A stretch of 64,000 bases of DNA from Tupaia tana (GCA_026018925.1 JAKSZU010000005.1:86941386-87005385); one strand, 5' to 3'; shown: positions 21,262 to 31,749, counted from the first letter of the stretch. The notes: a model not told the origin generated them from the sequence alone. Translations and numbers: made by a program.

Positions 21262-22284
21262 ACTTAGAGATATAGCTATTCTTTGTAGGAATAAGAATCA
21301 CATATCTCCTTATGTCTTAAATTATGAATAGACTCAAAATTTATGTAGATTAAAGAAACTTTTAATCAAGAAGGGTTTTCTACTAGCTTTCCTTCTTTTT
21401 CCTACTTTGTCTTTATCCTGAAACAAAAATGATAGATTTTTTACTTCCTATTGGGAATTCTAAATAATAAACTCAAATACATAAATTTTAAGAAGCAACA
21501 TTGAAATGCTTATGAAAATTTAAAGAAAACTTTTCTAAAGCTAAAATGTAAAGATGTCTATCACGTATTAATAAAGTACTCTCTAACCCTCCATACTGAC
21601 CACAGGTGAAATATTTCACGTAATGAGTGAACAGATGCTCTCAACAACTGCAGGAGTTTAGACTTATTGTGCATATGCACCCAAAGTTAGGTAAATAAAG
21701 TAAAACAGATAAAGAACTGCCTATGCAATTTTTTTCCTCAATAGACTGATAACACAATAACTTAGTTGAGCTAAAAGTTTTAAAATAAAACTGAACTAAG
21801 AAGAATTTAAGCTTTGCATAAAGAGAAAATAGTAGAAAAATTTGTTAGAGTATTTAGTAGTCTTCTTAGGGAAGTGCTGAAGACCTGACCTTCTGAATCA
21901 TTTAATAAGGGCCTGGAGAAACACATACATATAAAATAGGACTCATAGAATAAGGGTTTATTTCTACTGACTGGCAAACAATCTAAATGTTTAATTCCTG
22001 TCAATATTTTTGGAGAGCAGTAAACATAAATAAATTACATAGCAAGTAGATTTTTGAAAGATAAGATTAAAGAGTAAATCTTTATACAAGATTTGGTAAA
22101 ATTTTGTTATTTCTATGTTCATCCCATGAAATGTATAATATTAAAAAGAAGTTCTTTTATATCAGTGCACAACAATCATATGTCTTAATGAAAAAGAATA
22201 GGAAAACCACTAACACATTTTAAAAATTATAAATAGTTTGAAGTATTGATGCAGTATAACAAGATCAAAACTTCGGCCTTAGTA
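21262..22284. other. Unassigned AT-rich sequence
   Basis: No element or gene recognised over about 1 kb. Confidence 0.5.
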
Positions 22285-22460
22285 CCTTAATTCATAATTT
22301 CTCAAAATTTAATGTATATTTAGATCAATCCAGGATCATGTTAAAATGCAGATTATGATTTAATATGCCTGGATTGAGGCTCAGGATTTTGTATTTCTAA
22401 CAAGTTTTCAGATGATGTTGCTACTGATTGTCCAAAAACCACAATGAGGCTAGTAAGAAT
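22285..22460 (+). mobile_element. MER5-type hAT DNA transposon remnant
   Basis: 'tctcaaaatttaatgtatatt', 'ttaaaatgcagattatgatt', 'ggctcaggattttgtatttc', 'aacaagttttcagatgatg' and 'gattgtccaaaaaccaca' follow the MER5A-like consensus in order. Ancient and non-autonomous. Confidence 0.75.
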
Positions 22461-22636
22461 ATAGGTTATTATGATTTTAGCACTAAAGCATACTAAGTCA
22501 AACATGGACATTCATGAAGTTAATCATAAATAAAATAGACTAATTATGGTGTTTTGGTATGTGTAGTTGTCATGTGTTTGTGGACTATGGGTGCTGAAGC
22601 TGGAATCAAGAACTCTATACAGGATAATGAAAGCTT

Positions 22637-22913
22637 GGGACCAGCAGTTGGCGTAATAGCTATGTCACTGGACTCCCACGTAGTCGATTGTGGTTTTAGT
22701 CCCAGGCCCAGTGGCTTAAACTCACACCAGGCATGTGTGCATGTGTACCCAAGATCCCGAGAGGAGAATGGAGGAGAAGGGATTGTGGCGTAGTCATCCT
22801 CCCTGGGGGATGATTTCTTGCTCTCTGACTCTCAGTCTCTCCCTGTCTTTCTGACAAGCACATGTGCCCTATAGCAAAAACCTCTCCAAAAAAAAAAAAA
22901 AAAAAAAAAAAAA
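22637..22913 (+). repeat. tRNA-derived SINE with perfect TSD
   Basis: Sense copy with head 'gggaccagcagttggcgtaa', box B decayed to 'ggttttagtcc', and an A26-like tail. TSD 14-mer gataatgaaagctt at 22623-22636 and 22914-22927. Confidence 0.95.
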
Positions 22914-22969
22914 GATAATGAAAGCTTAAATTAGTAAACAATATGGCAAAGTCTTCCAAATTTGAAATG

Positions 22970-23075
22970 GAATGTACGAGGAGACCCTAGAACTAGAACC
23001 CAGGACCTTCTCATTCCTCAGCATGGCGGGAGTGCTGTATTTTCACTGTGCCACTTCACCTGGTCTACTTTGCTT
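22970..23075 (-). repeat. Fragment of second tRNA-like SINE type
   Basis: 'ctagaactagaacccaggacc', 'ttctcattcctcagcatgg' and 'ttcactgtgccacttcacc' match the antisense head of the type seen at 51760, 52740 and 53885. Confidence 0.5.
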
Positions 23076-23079
23076 TTCT

Positions 23080-24385
23080 TCTTTTTTTCGAGACCCACTT
23101 TGTTTAATGCTATGAAATATGTGTATAGCTAAAATGAATGAAATTCTATGATGCTTTACCACTTCTAGCTCCGCATATATGTATATAATATTAAATATTG
23201 TAAAATTATGAGACAATTTGAAGATTAAAAGTGGAGACAAAACCAGAAGAAAATGTTCTATTATGCATTCCAAATCTGTTTGGATGTACTAGCAGTAATG
23301 ACTACTTTTATTCTTCAACACTGTCAAAATTTACTTGTAAATAAAGTAAAACTTGCTCAAAATCTTACAGAGACAAAATTATGGGTCCAGATCCTAGAGT
23401 TTTGTGATATAATTCATACAATTTATAACTGTCATCCTTTTTCCCCTCATGTTTAGGATATGAAAACATATATTTATTTCTTGAAGTTGAATCAGAAACA
23501 ATTTATTTTATTTTTTTAGACTTTGAATTATTTGCTGGGATAAATGGATTTGACATATTTTAAAGTCCCTGGGACCAGAAACTCTAACTTGAAGTCCCAA
23601 TTTTATGTCATTAAACACTGAGTATTGAAATCTTCTCCTGGAATGTGTTCGCCCACAGATAACTTGAAGAAAGTAATTACAAGCTCAACACTAACACAAG
23701 TTTCTACCCGTTCTCATGCACAATCACAACTTTCTTCCCATTCCTCCTGTTCTCAATCTTGTCGAATTCCTTCTTGGCATATTGAAATCCAACTGCAATA
23801 GAGTTGTTTTCACAAAGGAGAAGTTTGGTGGTGGCTAGAGAATGTGGGGTGTTTAACTGGTAGAGGATATTGCTTGAGGTCGATGGTATAGCATATGGGT
23901 TTGGAAGGTCAGAGGTACTCAAGGCCAAAGGATAACTCTGCCGGAATCTGACTGATCATCATGACCCTGCTGACAACCTGAGTATGGGATATCTGCCATC
24001 TGCATGGCCCCTAGCAGCCACTGTCCACAGTTAATCTGGAGGCTCCTTTCTTATTTCCCTAAATTCATAATCTGCCTTACATTGTATCATTTATTTGAAC
24101 AACAATTTATATAATCAGTTAATTATCTACGCATTTCTGAAATCTTTATGCCATGTATAAAGAAAAAGAGAGTGTATTAAAACTTATTTTTAATTTTTAA
24201 CAATCTGGATAAGTCTGAAATCTTTATTTAGAAGAACATTATGAAAACAACAAATATCTAGAATAGTAGGGTCACAAATCTTTATATGAAAGATTTATAA
24301 GTAAGTAATAGGAAATAATTAAATATTTCACAAACTGCCAAAGCACAACCCCCAAAATTTGAGGTTGTAATATAAAAATGAGTTA
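23080..24385. other. Unassigned sequence
   Basis: No recognised element. 23700-23960 is less AT-rich and holds a 74-codon minus frame with no family resemblance. Confidence 0.5.
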
Positions 24386-24395
24386 GGCTCTCCAC

Positions 24396-24944
24396 ATTTT
24401 TTTTTGGTTTTTTTGGAGAGGCTTTTTTTTTTTTTTTTCTTTTTTTGGAGAGGTTTTTCCTATAGGGCGTGTGCGCTCGCCAGAAGACAGAGAGAGACAG
24501 AGAGACAGAAAGCGAGAAATCACCCCCCAGGGGGGATGGCCACACCGCAATCCCTTCTCCTCCATTCTCCTCCCGGGATCTTGGGCACGCACGCACAAGC
24601 GCCCGGCGTGAGTTTAAGCCACCGGGTCTGGGACGCGAACCGCGGTCGACTATGTGGGAGTCGGCGACATAGCCATTACGCTAACTGCTGGTCCCTGAGA
24701 GGTTTTTGCTATAGGGCGTGTGCACTCACCAGACAGACAGAGAGACAGAGAGACAGAAAGTGAGAAATCACCCCCTGGGGGGATGGTCTCCCCACAATCC
24801 CTTCTCCTCCATTCTCCTCTCGGGATCTGGGGCACACACGCACACACGCCTGGCATGAGTTTTAAGCCACTGGATCCGGGACACGAACTGTGGTCGACTA
24901 CATGGGAGTCCAGCGACATAGCCATTACACTAACTGCTGGTCCC
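24396..24944 (-). repeat. Dimeric tRNA-derived SINE
   Basis: Two full monomers, both antisense. The left monomer (minus-strand sense, 24944 to 24696) ends at 'aaaaacctctca' with no A tail and joins directly to the head of the right monomer (24695 to about 24400), which carries the A-rich tail. That tail contains an extra 'cctctcc' unit. The right monomer has box B GGTTCGCGTCC. Short matching flanks (tctccac at 24389-24395 and 24950-24956) bracket the pair but do not occur between the monomers. Confidence 0.88.
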
Positions 24945-24984
24945 TATGTTCTCCACTTTTAAGAGTACTGCTTGAAGGGGGAGA

Positions 24985-25205
24985 AAAGTTTGAAATTAGT
25001 TAAAACAAGTTAGATAAGAGGAATAAATTCTAGGTTTTTATGACACAGTAGGGTGACTGTAGTTAACCATAATATATTGTCAATTTCAAGATAGGTAGAG
25101 TATTTTGTATGATCTCAAGTAACGACAATGTCTAATGTGATAGATTTGCTAATTACCCACATTTGATCATTATGGATTGTATTAATATATCAAATAAATA
25201 AATAG
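24985..25205 (+). mobile_element. L1MA/L1PB-type 3' end
   Basis: 'caagttagataagaggaata', 'agtagggtgactgtagttaac', 'ataatatattgtcaatttc' and 'gtgatagatttgctaattacc' match the mid-age mammalian L1 3'UTR in sense orientation, ending in 'atcaaataaataaat'. Confidence 0.8.
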
Positions 25206-25414
25206 AAATGAACTTCAAGTAATTCATGGAAGAATGAAGATAAATTTTGACTGTGGTGCAAAAAAAGGTTTTTGAAAGCCATGCATAGTTTTTTTGTTAC
25301 ATTCATTTTCCATTATCTTTTTGAAGACACCTTTTATGTCTAATTATTAACTGTCAATTAACTAAAAGTTAAAAATGAGTACAATTTGACAGTACACTCT
25401 AAGGCAAAATACTT

Positions 25415-25473
25415 CATTGGGTCTGGTCTCAGGTCCAAAAGCATCAGTGTGGTAAGGAAGACTTGGAGAAATG
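25415..25473 (+). mobile_element. MER5-like remnant, left part, split by SINE
   Basis: 'tggtctcaggtccaaaagcatcagtgtgg' -type sequence followed by 'gacttggagaaatg' fits the first half of a MER5-like element. The matching second half ('gcagccccattgcagacctactgaatcc') lies at 25808-25835, beyond the SINE. Confidence 0.45.
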
Positions 25474-25800
25474 TGAATTAATGGGACCAGCAAATGGAGT
25501 AGTGATTACATTGTGAATTCATGGGACCAGCAAATGGAGTAGTGATTACATTGCTCGAATCCTACATGGCTGACCACATGGCTGACCACAGTTTGAGTCC
25601 TAGACCCAGGGGCTTGAAACTCACATCAAGCATGTAAGTGTGTGTGTACTTGCCCAGAATCCTGAAAGGAGAATGGAGAAGAAATTGCTGTGTGGCCATC
25701 CCCCTGGAGGTGATTTCTCTGTAGTGGTTTCTGTCCCTTTCTCTATCCAGTGAGCATGCGTGCCCTAAGGCAACAGCCTCTAAAAACCAAAACAAAATAC
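25474..25800 (+). repeat. tRNA-derived SINE with duplicated head
   Basis: The first 40 bp is tandemly repeated: 25474-25513 and 25514-25553 differ at one base, and each holds 'gggaccagcaaatggagtag'. A second 12-bp duplication (acatggctgacc) sits at about 25563-25586. Body and tail follow normally. The SINE seems to interrupt a MER5-like element. Confidence 0.88.
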
Positions 25801-25807
25801 AAATTTG

Positions 25808-25895
25808 CAGCCCCATTGCAGACCTACTGAATCCAACAAGGGAAGGGCTGACTGACCTGTTTTAGGTTAGTTTACTACAGGATACTGTTTGGGAA
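25808..25895 (+). mobile_element. MER5-like remnant, right part
   Basis: 'ccccattgcagacctactgaatcc' -like core of MER5-type elements, continuing from 25415-25473 across the SINE. The end is undefined. Confidence 0.4.
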
Positions 25896-26170
25896 TTATT
25901 GCTATAAAGTGAAGTATGAAATATGGTAAAACATTAATACCTATTTCTAATATTTACTTATTTATTTCAATTTTATATTTAATCATTGGACATCTTTACC
26001 ACATGCAATATGTTTTTTTTCAAAGCATGCATGCATTGCCTGTCAATCAAGTCAATGGTATTACCATACATATCACCCTCGACAGATTACTTTCATTTTT
26101 GTATCTATTACATTTTTTTTCCTCTGAACTTTCTTTGGTGCAAGTATTCTTAATTTAAAAATAAGGACAA

Positions 26171-26418
26171 AGGGACCAGCAGATGGCGTAATGGTTACAT
26201 TGCTGGATACCCATGTAGTTGACCACGATTTGAGTCCTGGACCTGGCCACTTAAAATTCACACAAGATGCATGTGTGTGCCTGCCCAAAATCCTGAGAGG
26301 AAAATGAAAGAGAAGGGATTGTAGTGTGTCATCCCTTCTGTGGGGTGATTTCTTGCTATCTGCCTCTCTCTCTCTGATGAGGGCACATAGCAAAAATCTC
26401 TCTTAAAAAAAAAAAAAA
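26171..26418 (+). repeat. tRNA-derived SINE, mid-age
   Basis: 'gggaccagcagatggcgtaatgg' head with a consensus-like box A. Box B has decayed to 'gatttgagtcc'. Ends 'agcaaaaatctctctt' plus A14. Confidence 0.9.
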
Positions 26419-26599
26419 GGAGAAAAAGAAAATGCACTGCATTATTAGCTGTATATTTGGCATTTCCTTTTGTAGCTCTAGTACATCTTTAAGTAATATC
26501 TCATTTAGTCTTTGTTCTCAAATTCGAGTAGCTCAATTTGTAGCTTTGATAATAGCTCCATTAAATTTACTATGTATTTGTATATGCTCTTCTTAACAT

Positions 26600-26745
26600 T
26601 TTTTAAATTTCGTTTTATTTCTATTTCTTTTATACATTCAGTCATGTTACTTAGCTTACAAGGTGAATATTCGAACATATGTACATTTCTCACCAATCTA
26701 GTTACCATAAAAGAAAGTTATGTTCAATAGATTGTATATGCTCTT
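26600..26745 (-). mobile_element. L1 3' end (antisense)
   Basis: 'tttatacattcagtcatg', 'agcttacaaggtgaatattcg', 'tttctcaccaatctagtt' and 'ttcaatagat' match the terminal 3'UTR blocks seen at 8215-8330. Only about 150 bp is left. Confidence 0.7.
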
Positions 26746-26819
26746 AAACTGAGCATTCAGTAATCATGTTTTGTCAAGGTTAATTGCGACACTATTAACT
26801 TCTATTGTATTTCCATGCT

Positions 26820-27140
26820 CATCACTCGTGAGGCTGCAGGTGTGACTGCTTTCTGATTGCGCTCCAAAACACGGTGTCCTGCACTCTGCAGCTGAGCCTC
26901 AGATGCTGGCAGCGCAGGTGTAGGAAAGGGTCATTGTGGGAAGCTAATCTCAGGGACCTTTGTGAGGCAGCATTTCTTTCCACAAAGTGGCTAATTATGA
27001 GTAGTGTGACACCATGGGTGCTCTTTTTCCTCCTGCTGGTACCTGACTCCCGTATTTGTGACTGTATAAGCATCAGTGCTGCCAATGGGGATTTGACATG
27101 GGCAATCTGGGTATCTCAAAGGAAATGCAAAATTTGAACT
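26820..27140. other. GC-richer unexplained block
   Basis: About 320 bp near 50% GC by eye in a much more AT-rich surrounding. An 87-codon frame is open on each strand (26874-27137 plus, 26822-27085 minus), but neither resembles a protein I know. No repeat match was found. Candidates are a conserved non-coding element, an exon relic or an unrecognised LTR. Confidence 0.4.
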
Positions 27141-27774
27141 AAAATATCCATGAAATTGCTGCAAAGGCTAATTTGAGAGTAGGTAATTTTAGGCAAATGT
27201 TGAGAATGTGAAAACAATTTTTCTGCTGGTATAACTCTAAAGGACTTATGTAGCAGAACTAGACTAGGTTTTGAATATGAAATGGTTTTGAAAGCACGAA
27301 AAATGTTTTTTTCTTACACCAGTTACAGTCAGTCCAATTACCCTTTAAGACTTAGATGGGCAGTGATGGCATTTACTTAAATACATACATGTGATAATTT
27401 TGCTGTGTATGGATGTAATTTTTGTACGTATGTTTACATACTTATAACATGCATAGACTAAACATTCTTTTCCATGGTATACACTTTCAGGTTTTCTTTG
27501 GGCATCTCACTAGCACATTCAGTGACAATAACATTTGCTTTAGGTCAATTTGAGTCTAAGAATTTAATTTGGAGTACATAATGCAAATTTGTGAGACAGC
27601 CAGTTGGTGTTTGATTTAGAAAACTTTTACATCAATGTAGCCCTAGTAGATGCTAACTAGCTTCTGCAATAACTACACTGACTTCCATATTGCGATACAG
27701 GAACTTCATTGAAATATAGAAACAAGCATTCACTTAAGCTGAACTCAAAGATATACTGGAGCTTTCTATTGGTA
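27141..27774. other. Unassigned AT-rich sequence
   Basis: No recognised element or gene. Confidence 0.5.
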
Positions 27775-27935
27775 ATGTGAACCACAGACCAACACCACCA
27801 GCATGTTCTGTGAGCTTGTCTGAAATGCACAATCTCAGAAACTACTATAGAATGACTGATGTAGAATCTGTATTTTAACAAGATTTCAGTTGATTGCTCT
27901 GTTCAACAAAATTTTGGTTGCACTACCCTGGGGTG
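27775..27935 (+). mobile_element. MER5-type hAT DNA transposon remnant
   Basis: 'accacagaccaacaccacc', 'gagcttgtctgaaatgcac', 'tgatgtagaatctgtatttt' and 'aacaagatttcagttgattg' follow MER5A/B-like order. Old. Confidence 0.65.
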
Positions 27936-28130
27936 AAATGAATGACATTTGACATATTTGACTTGTCTATTATATTTTTCTTTGCTACCAATAATGAAAA
28001 TGTATTTTAATTTACAAAGTTTTCAGTAGCTACTTTGGGGCTAAAATGCACATAAATTATAATGCCATCACCATAGGCATTTCTCAAGAGCATATAAACA
28101 ATCCTTTGTTTTTATGTAAGTACTATGTTA

Positions 28131-28146
28131 AAATCCCTTTAATAGG
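28131..28146 (+). repeat. TSD of the consensus-like SINE (copies at 28131 and 28411)
   Basis: The 16-mer aaaatccctttaatag is identical at 28131-28146 and 28411-28426, which sets the exact SINE borders. Confidence 0.95.
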
Positions 28147-28158
28147 GGACCAGCAGTT

Positions 28159-28169
28159 AGCGTAATGGC
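28159..28169 (+). promoter_or_regulatory. Pol III A box of SINE
   Basis: TAGCGTAATGG fits the A-box consensus TRGYNNARNNG at every fixed position. It starts 13 bp into the element, as in a tRNA gene. Confidence 0.85.
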
Positions 28170-28200
28170 TATGTCGCTGGACTCCCACGTAGTCGACCGC

Positions 28201-28211
28201 GGTTCGAGTCC
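28201..28211 (+). promoter_or_regulatory. Pol III B box of SINE
   Basis: GGTTCGAGTCC is an exact match to the B-box consensus GGTTCGANTCC, 31 bp after the A box. This copy could in principle be transcribed by Pol III. Confidence 0.9.
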
Positions 28212-28429
28212 CGGACCCGGCGGCTTAAACTCACGCCGGGCGCGTGTGCGTGCGTGCCCAAGATCCCGAGAGGAGAATGGAGGAGAAGGGATTGCGGCGT
28301 GGCCATCCCCCCTGGGGGGTGATTTCCTGCTTTCTATCTCTCTGACTCTCTCTGTCTGTCTGGCGAGCGCACGTGCCCTATAGCAAAAACCTCTCCAAAA
28401 AAAGAAAAAAAAAATCCCTTTAATAGTTA

Positions 28430-28615
28430 TTTGACAGTGAACAAATCACTTAATTGCATTGCTTTTAGTTATCTGTAACAAGGGGGTAATAATGTTAGTG
28501 GTATTATGAAATTGTTGTGAAGTGCACAATGGAATATTATTGTGATGATATGAATTATACATTTAAAATACTTTATAATTTATATACATAGCAGACATTC
28601 AGTAAACATTTACCC
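28430..28615 (+). repeat. MIR
   Basis: 'gaacaaatcacttaattgc', 'gttatctgtaacaagggggtaataatg', 'gaaattgttgtgaagtgca' and 'cattcagtaaacattta' reproduce the MIR core and end in order. The left border is hidden by the SINE. Confidence 0.7.
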
Positions 28616-28624
28616 AGATTTTTA

Positions 28625-29125
28625 ATATAATTTCTAATTTAAATATAATAATTGTACATATTTATGGATCACAGTGATTTTTTTTCAAAACATGTATATG
28701 TTGTATAATGATCAAATCAGGCCAATAAACCATCTCAATCATTTTTCATTCCTTTGTACTTTCAAAATGCACGCTTTGAACTATTTTGAAGTACACTTTG
28801 TGCTGTCACATATCATTACTCTGCTGTGCTAAAATACTCGAAAATCTCATTCCACTTACTTATTGCACTCTTGAATCTAGCAAGTTCTTCCTGTTTCTCC
28901 ATTTGCCTTCTCTTTTCCACTGCTTGCACCCACTATTACAATCTCCACTTCCTTTTGATCAAAATTATTAACTTTCTCTAAGGGTATTTAGAGTGACAAC
29001 ATATTTTGTGGATTTTCTTTCAGTGCCTGATTTATTTTGTTTATTAGTCCTTTTAAATTAGTCCACATTGCCTTAAGAGACTAGGTTCCATACTTTTTTA
29101 TGGCTGAATAATATTCCATTGTGCG

Positions 29126-29159
<34 letters not shown>

Positions 29160-29370
29160 ATATATATAATATAGATCATATATATATTATATATATACTA
29201 TTTATCCATTTTTGAGCACTTAGGCTGGTTATATATTTAAGCTATTGTGAGTAGCACAGTCATAACGTGTAGTGCATGTATCTGTTTGTCAAAGATTCAT
29301 CTCCTTTCTCTTGACGCTATCTGTAGTGATAGGATTGCTGGATCCTATAACAGAAGTACATTAGTATTGT
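28625..29370 (-). mobile_element. L1MA/L1PB-type LINE, antisense
   Basis: 'aattgtacatatttatgg', 'gtataatgatcaaatcagg', 'gtgctgtcacatatcattact', 'atggctgaataatattccatt' and 'gataggattgctggatcc' trace the 3'UTR and late ORF2 of a mid-age L1 in antisense. A CG/CA/TA microsatellite lies within it at 29121-29199. No open frame remains. Confidence 0.8.
29121..29199 (+). repeat. (CG)(CA)n(TA)n microsatellite
   Basis: 'gcgcacgcgcgcacacac' grades into CA repeats and then TATA repeats. It lies at the L1 'tattccattgtg' site, where mammalian L1s commonly carry a 'gtgtatatata' tract. Confidence 0.85.
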
Positions 29371-29429
29371 TTTCTGCTCTTTGGCACTAAAGAGTGATTC
29401 TCATTCTTCAAAACAAGTTAAGAGAGGGA

Positions 29430-29762
29430 CAAGGAATCAAGATGGGTAAGTGAGTGTGAATTTAATGATTTCATAGAGATTATTTGGTTGTCTTGATTCT
29501 TCATGATACCCTTTCCTCCTGGGAGAATAAAATAAAGTAAGGCGAGCCAATTGAGCTTCACTAGCCAGAGACGATTTCATGGAGTTTTTAAAGACAATAA
29601 GCTCTAAAAAATGCACTTGCCACCGTGAGGCTGACCTAGTTCGGCTAATTTCTGCCAGGGCAGTAGAGGGCATTGCTAGTAGCACCACAGTCTGCATTAT
29701 TTTATAGCACCCTTCATCAAACGGATATAGCACCCCCAGAAAGACTGCTGGTAACATCAAAG
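29430..29762. other. Unexplained block with 107-codon minus frame
   Basis: Moderate GC with scattered CpGs (aaggcgagcc, agagacgat, caccgtgagg, gttcgg, aaacgg). An ATG-initiated frame of 107 codons is open on the minus strand at 29437-29760. It has no family resemblance, no Kozak-like context that I can defend, and no obvious splice structure. A conserved non-coding element or an old repeat is as likely. Confidence 0.35.
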
Positions 29763-29769
29763 GTAAACA

Positions 29770-30285
29770 TAAAAAAAAAGAAATTTCAAAAAAAAATTTT
29801 TTTCAAAATTATTTTCAGAAAGAATGATGCATTTGAAGGAGAATTCTGACCACAGGGAATACATTTCACTTGTATTGACACATTTGTTGATTTTACAAAA
29901 TAGCATATTTTTACTTAGGATCGGTGTTTCAGATTACTCAGGATCAAACTAGAAAGATGATATTTTGTGATAGCTATATCATTTCTAAGATGTAGTATCA
30001 GGAAAAAATAATACAGACTAAATTTCCCCTGAAAAGGCAATTTCAGAAAATGACTCACAGATAATTATAATAAATCAATGTAACACTACTATTTTTTTAA
30101 TGAAAGAGAAAAAGACAACTAAAAATGACTTGTTGAAAAATGGAACTTTTTATACTTGCTATGTAGAAAGTCGCAATAGTTTATGGGAACATTTATGGAA
30201 TATACAAAGCTGTATACAATCCAGAGTGAATGGTAATAATGATAGTGATCATATCAAAAACCAATGCTAGAATTTATCCTGCTTT
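29770..30285. other. Unassigned AT-rich sequence
   Basis: No element recognised beyond A and T runs near 29770-29805. Confidence 0.5.
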
Positions 30286-30289
30286 TGTG

Positions 30290-30450
30290 AAGCGCAAATG
30301 TCTTTGCATGCATTGCTTCTGATTCTGAAAACAAACTACACAGTATTATTATTATTATAAGGTAGCATTATTTTTCTTTGCAAGACAAAGAACAGAATGT
30401 CCAGAAATGTGATAAGACTTCCTCCAGGCCTCAGACAGGGCGGTCTCAGG
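30290..30450 (-). repeat. MIR, antisense
   Basis: 'tttgcatgcattgcttctg', 'cacagtattattattattataagg', 'aacagaatgtccagaaatgtgata' and 'caggcctcagacag' follow the antisense MIR pattern. Diverged. Confidence 0.5.
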
Positions 30451-30521
30451 ATATAATTAGAGGGAACACACTTGTTAGTCTTCATCAACATCTTTACGAC
30501 ACGCCAAAGAACTTCCCTTCT

Positions 30522-30545
30522 TCTTCTTCTTCTTTTTTTTTTTTT

Positions 30546-30581
<36 letters not shown>

Positions 30582-30815
30582 AGAAATTTTTCACTATAGG
30601 GTGCGTGCGCTCGCCAGACAGACAGAGAGAGAGACATAGAGACAGAAAGCGAGAAATCACCCCCCAGGGGGGATGGTCACGCTGCAATCCCTTCTCCTCC
30701 ATTCTCCTCTCGGGATCTTGGGCACGCACGCACACGTGCCCAGCGTGAGTTTTAAGTTCGGGACGCGAACCGCGGTCGACTACATGGGAGTCCAGCGACA
30801 TAACTGCTGGTTCCC
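30522..30815 (-). repeat. Young tRNA-derived SINE, head deletions
   Basis: Antisense, with a long T tail (30551-30580) and perfect 14-mer TSDs (agaacttcccttct, 30508-30521 and 30816-30829). Box B reads GGTTCGCGTCC on the minus strand. Two head deletions are visible: about 12 bp at 'ttttaagttcggg' and about 14 bp at 'gcgacataactgctgg', which removes part of box A. Confidence 0.95.
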
Positions 30816-30829
30816 AGAACTTCCCTTCT

Positions 30830-31318
30830 GAGAATAGTGTTTCTGCTCTTCTCAAAAATATGCTGCTGCTATTTTACCAGTTCAGTCTCATATACTTAAT
30901 CTCTCTTCTGTTGTTCTATCTTCCCGATTAAATTCTGGGATAAAATATTCAACACATTTTATGACTTTTGACTAAAACATTGCTGATTTCCTTCTAGGCT
31001 TTGTTTTCCGGTTTTAAGGATTTTTGTCTTGTCTTGAGCTGCCGATAGGTTCATATACCTACTATTTGAACAGAATCCTAACTTGTTTCCTGGCTTTAAA
31101 TTGTAAGCAAATTTCCTTGGCATTTCTTTGATTTATTAAAGCTAAAACTGCTTTTCTTGAAATTAAAAAATGCATTAAATAATACCTATTTAATGACCAT
31201 AGTAAGCTATATAGCATAGCATGTACTAGGTGCTACCTTATAGTATTTTCTTTCTACTCAGAGTTTCCCCGCCTAAAGTCAGACATGTATTCATAGATAT
31301 GTATATATCAACTGAACT
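30830..31318. other. Unassigned sequence
   Basis: No recognised repeat or gene. Confidence 0.45.
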
Positions 31319-31319
31319 T

Positions 31320-31508
31320 GCTATTGAAAGTAGTTAGATTATTTAAGAAATTTTGTGAATCAATAAAATGTGGGAGAAAAAGGAATAGAAAACTGTAAAC
31401 ACCTGAGATAGTGTGGGAGGAGGGTGGGAAATGGCAGAGGGTGAGAAATAGGGGAAAAATACACACATACACACACATACACATATACATGTATATATAC
31501 ACACACAC

Positions 31509-31548
<40 letters not shown>

Positions 31549-31690
31549 CTAGAAATGGATAATTACTGATGATAACATGTCTGATTAAGCCACTATGCAG
31601 TATATTCTAGATGGGAAATCACATTTTGTATGCTGTGATGATGCTCAGGGAATGAATGTAAATTAATTAATTAATTTTTAAAAGTTTCAG
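31320..31690 (+). mobile_element. L1 3'UTR, older subfamily (first of two)
   Basis: Sense-strand block 'ttttgtgaatcaataaaatgtggga', G-rich 'ggaggagggtggga', a CA/TA microsatellite, 'cactatgcagtatattctag' and the end 'gggaatgaatgtaaatt' plus AT tail. The opening block recurs in the next element. Confidence 0.55.
31458..31545 (+). repeat. (CA)n(TA)n microsatellite
   Basis: CA-rich, then TACA, then about 36 bp of pure TA inside the L1 3'UTR block. Confidence 0.9.
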
Positions 31691-31749
31691 AAGAAAATGA
31701 CAATGCAATTGTAACTAGATTCTAGCTTTGTCCATATTTTTAGTTTTAG

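Larger units (their letters stand above)
28147..28410 (+). repeat. Young consensus-like tRNA-derived SINE
   Basis: The best-preserved copy. A tRNA-like head occupies 28147-28220, followed by a CpG-rich middle ('gccgggcgcgtgtgcg', 'gagaggagaatggaggagaa', 'cccccctggggggtga'), a CT-rich tract, 'gcccta tagcaaaaacctctcc' and an A-rich tail with one G. Both Pol III boxes are intact. By eye the head is closest to tRNA-Arg(UCU), with tRNA-Ile as an alternative. It resembles the CYN SINE design reported from colugos, but that match is unverified. Confidence 0.97.

Noticed and set aside
24282-24763. Several 70-119 codon frames on both strands
   Set aside because: All are read-through of the SINE dimer. 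The same peptide motifs recur at every SINE copy.
28147-28220. Functional tRNA gene
   Set aside because: The boxes are intact, but the acceptor and T stems do not pair as in a tRNA and the sequence continues into a SINE body with TSDs.
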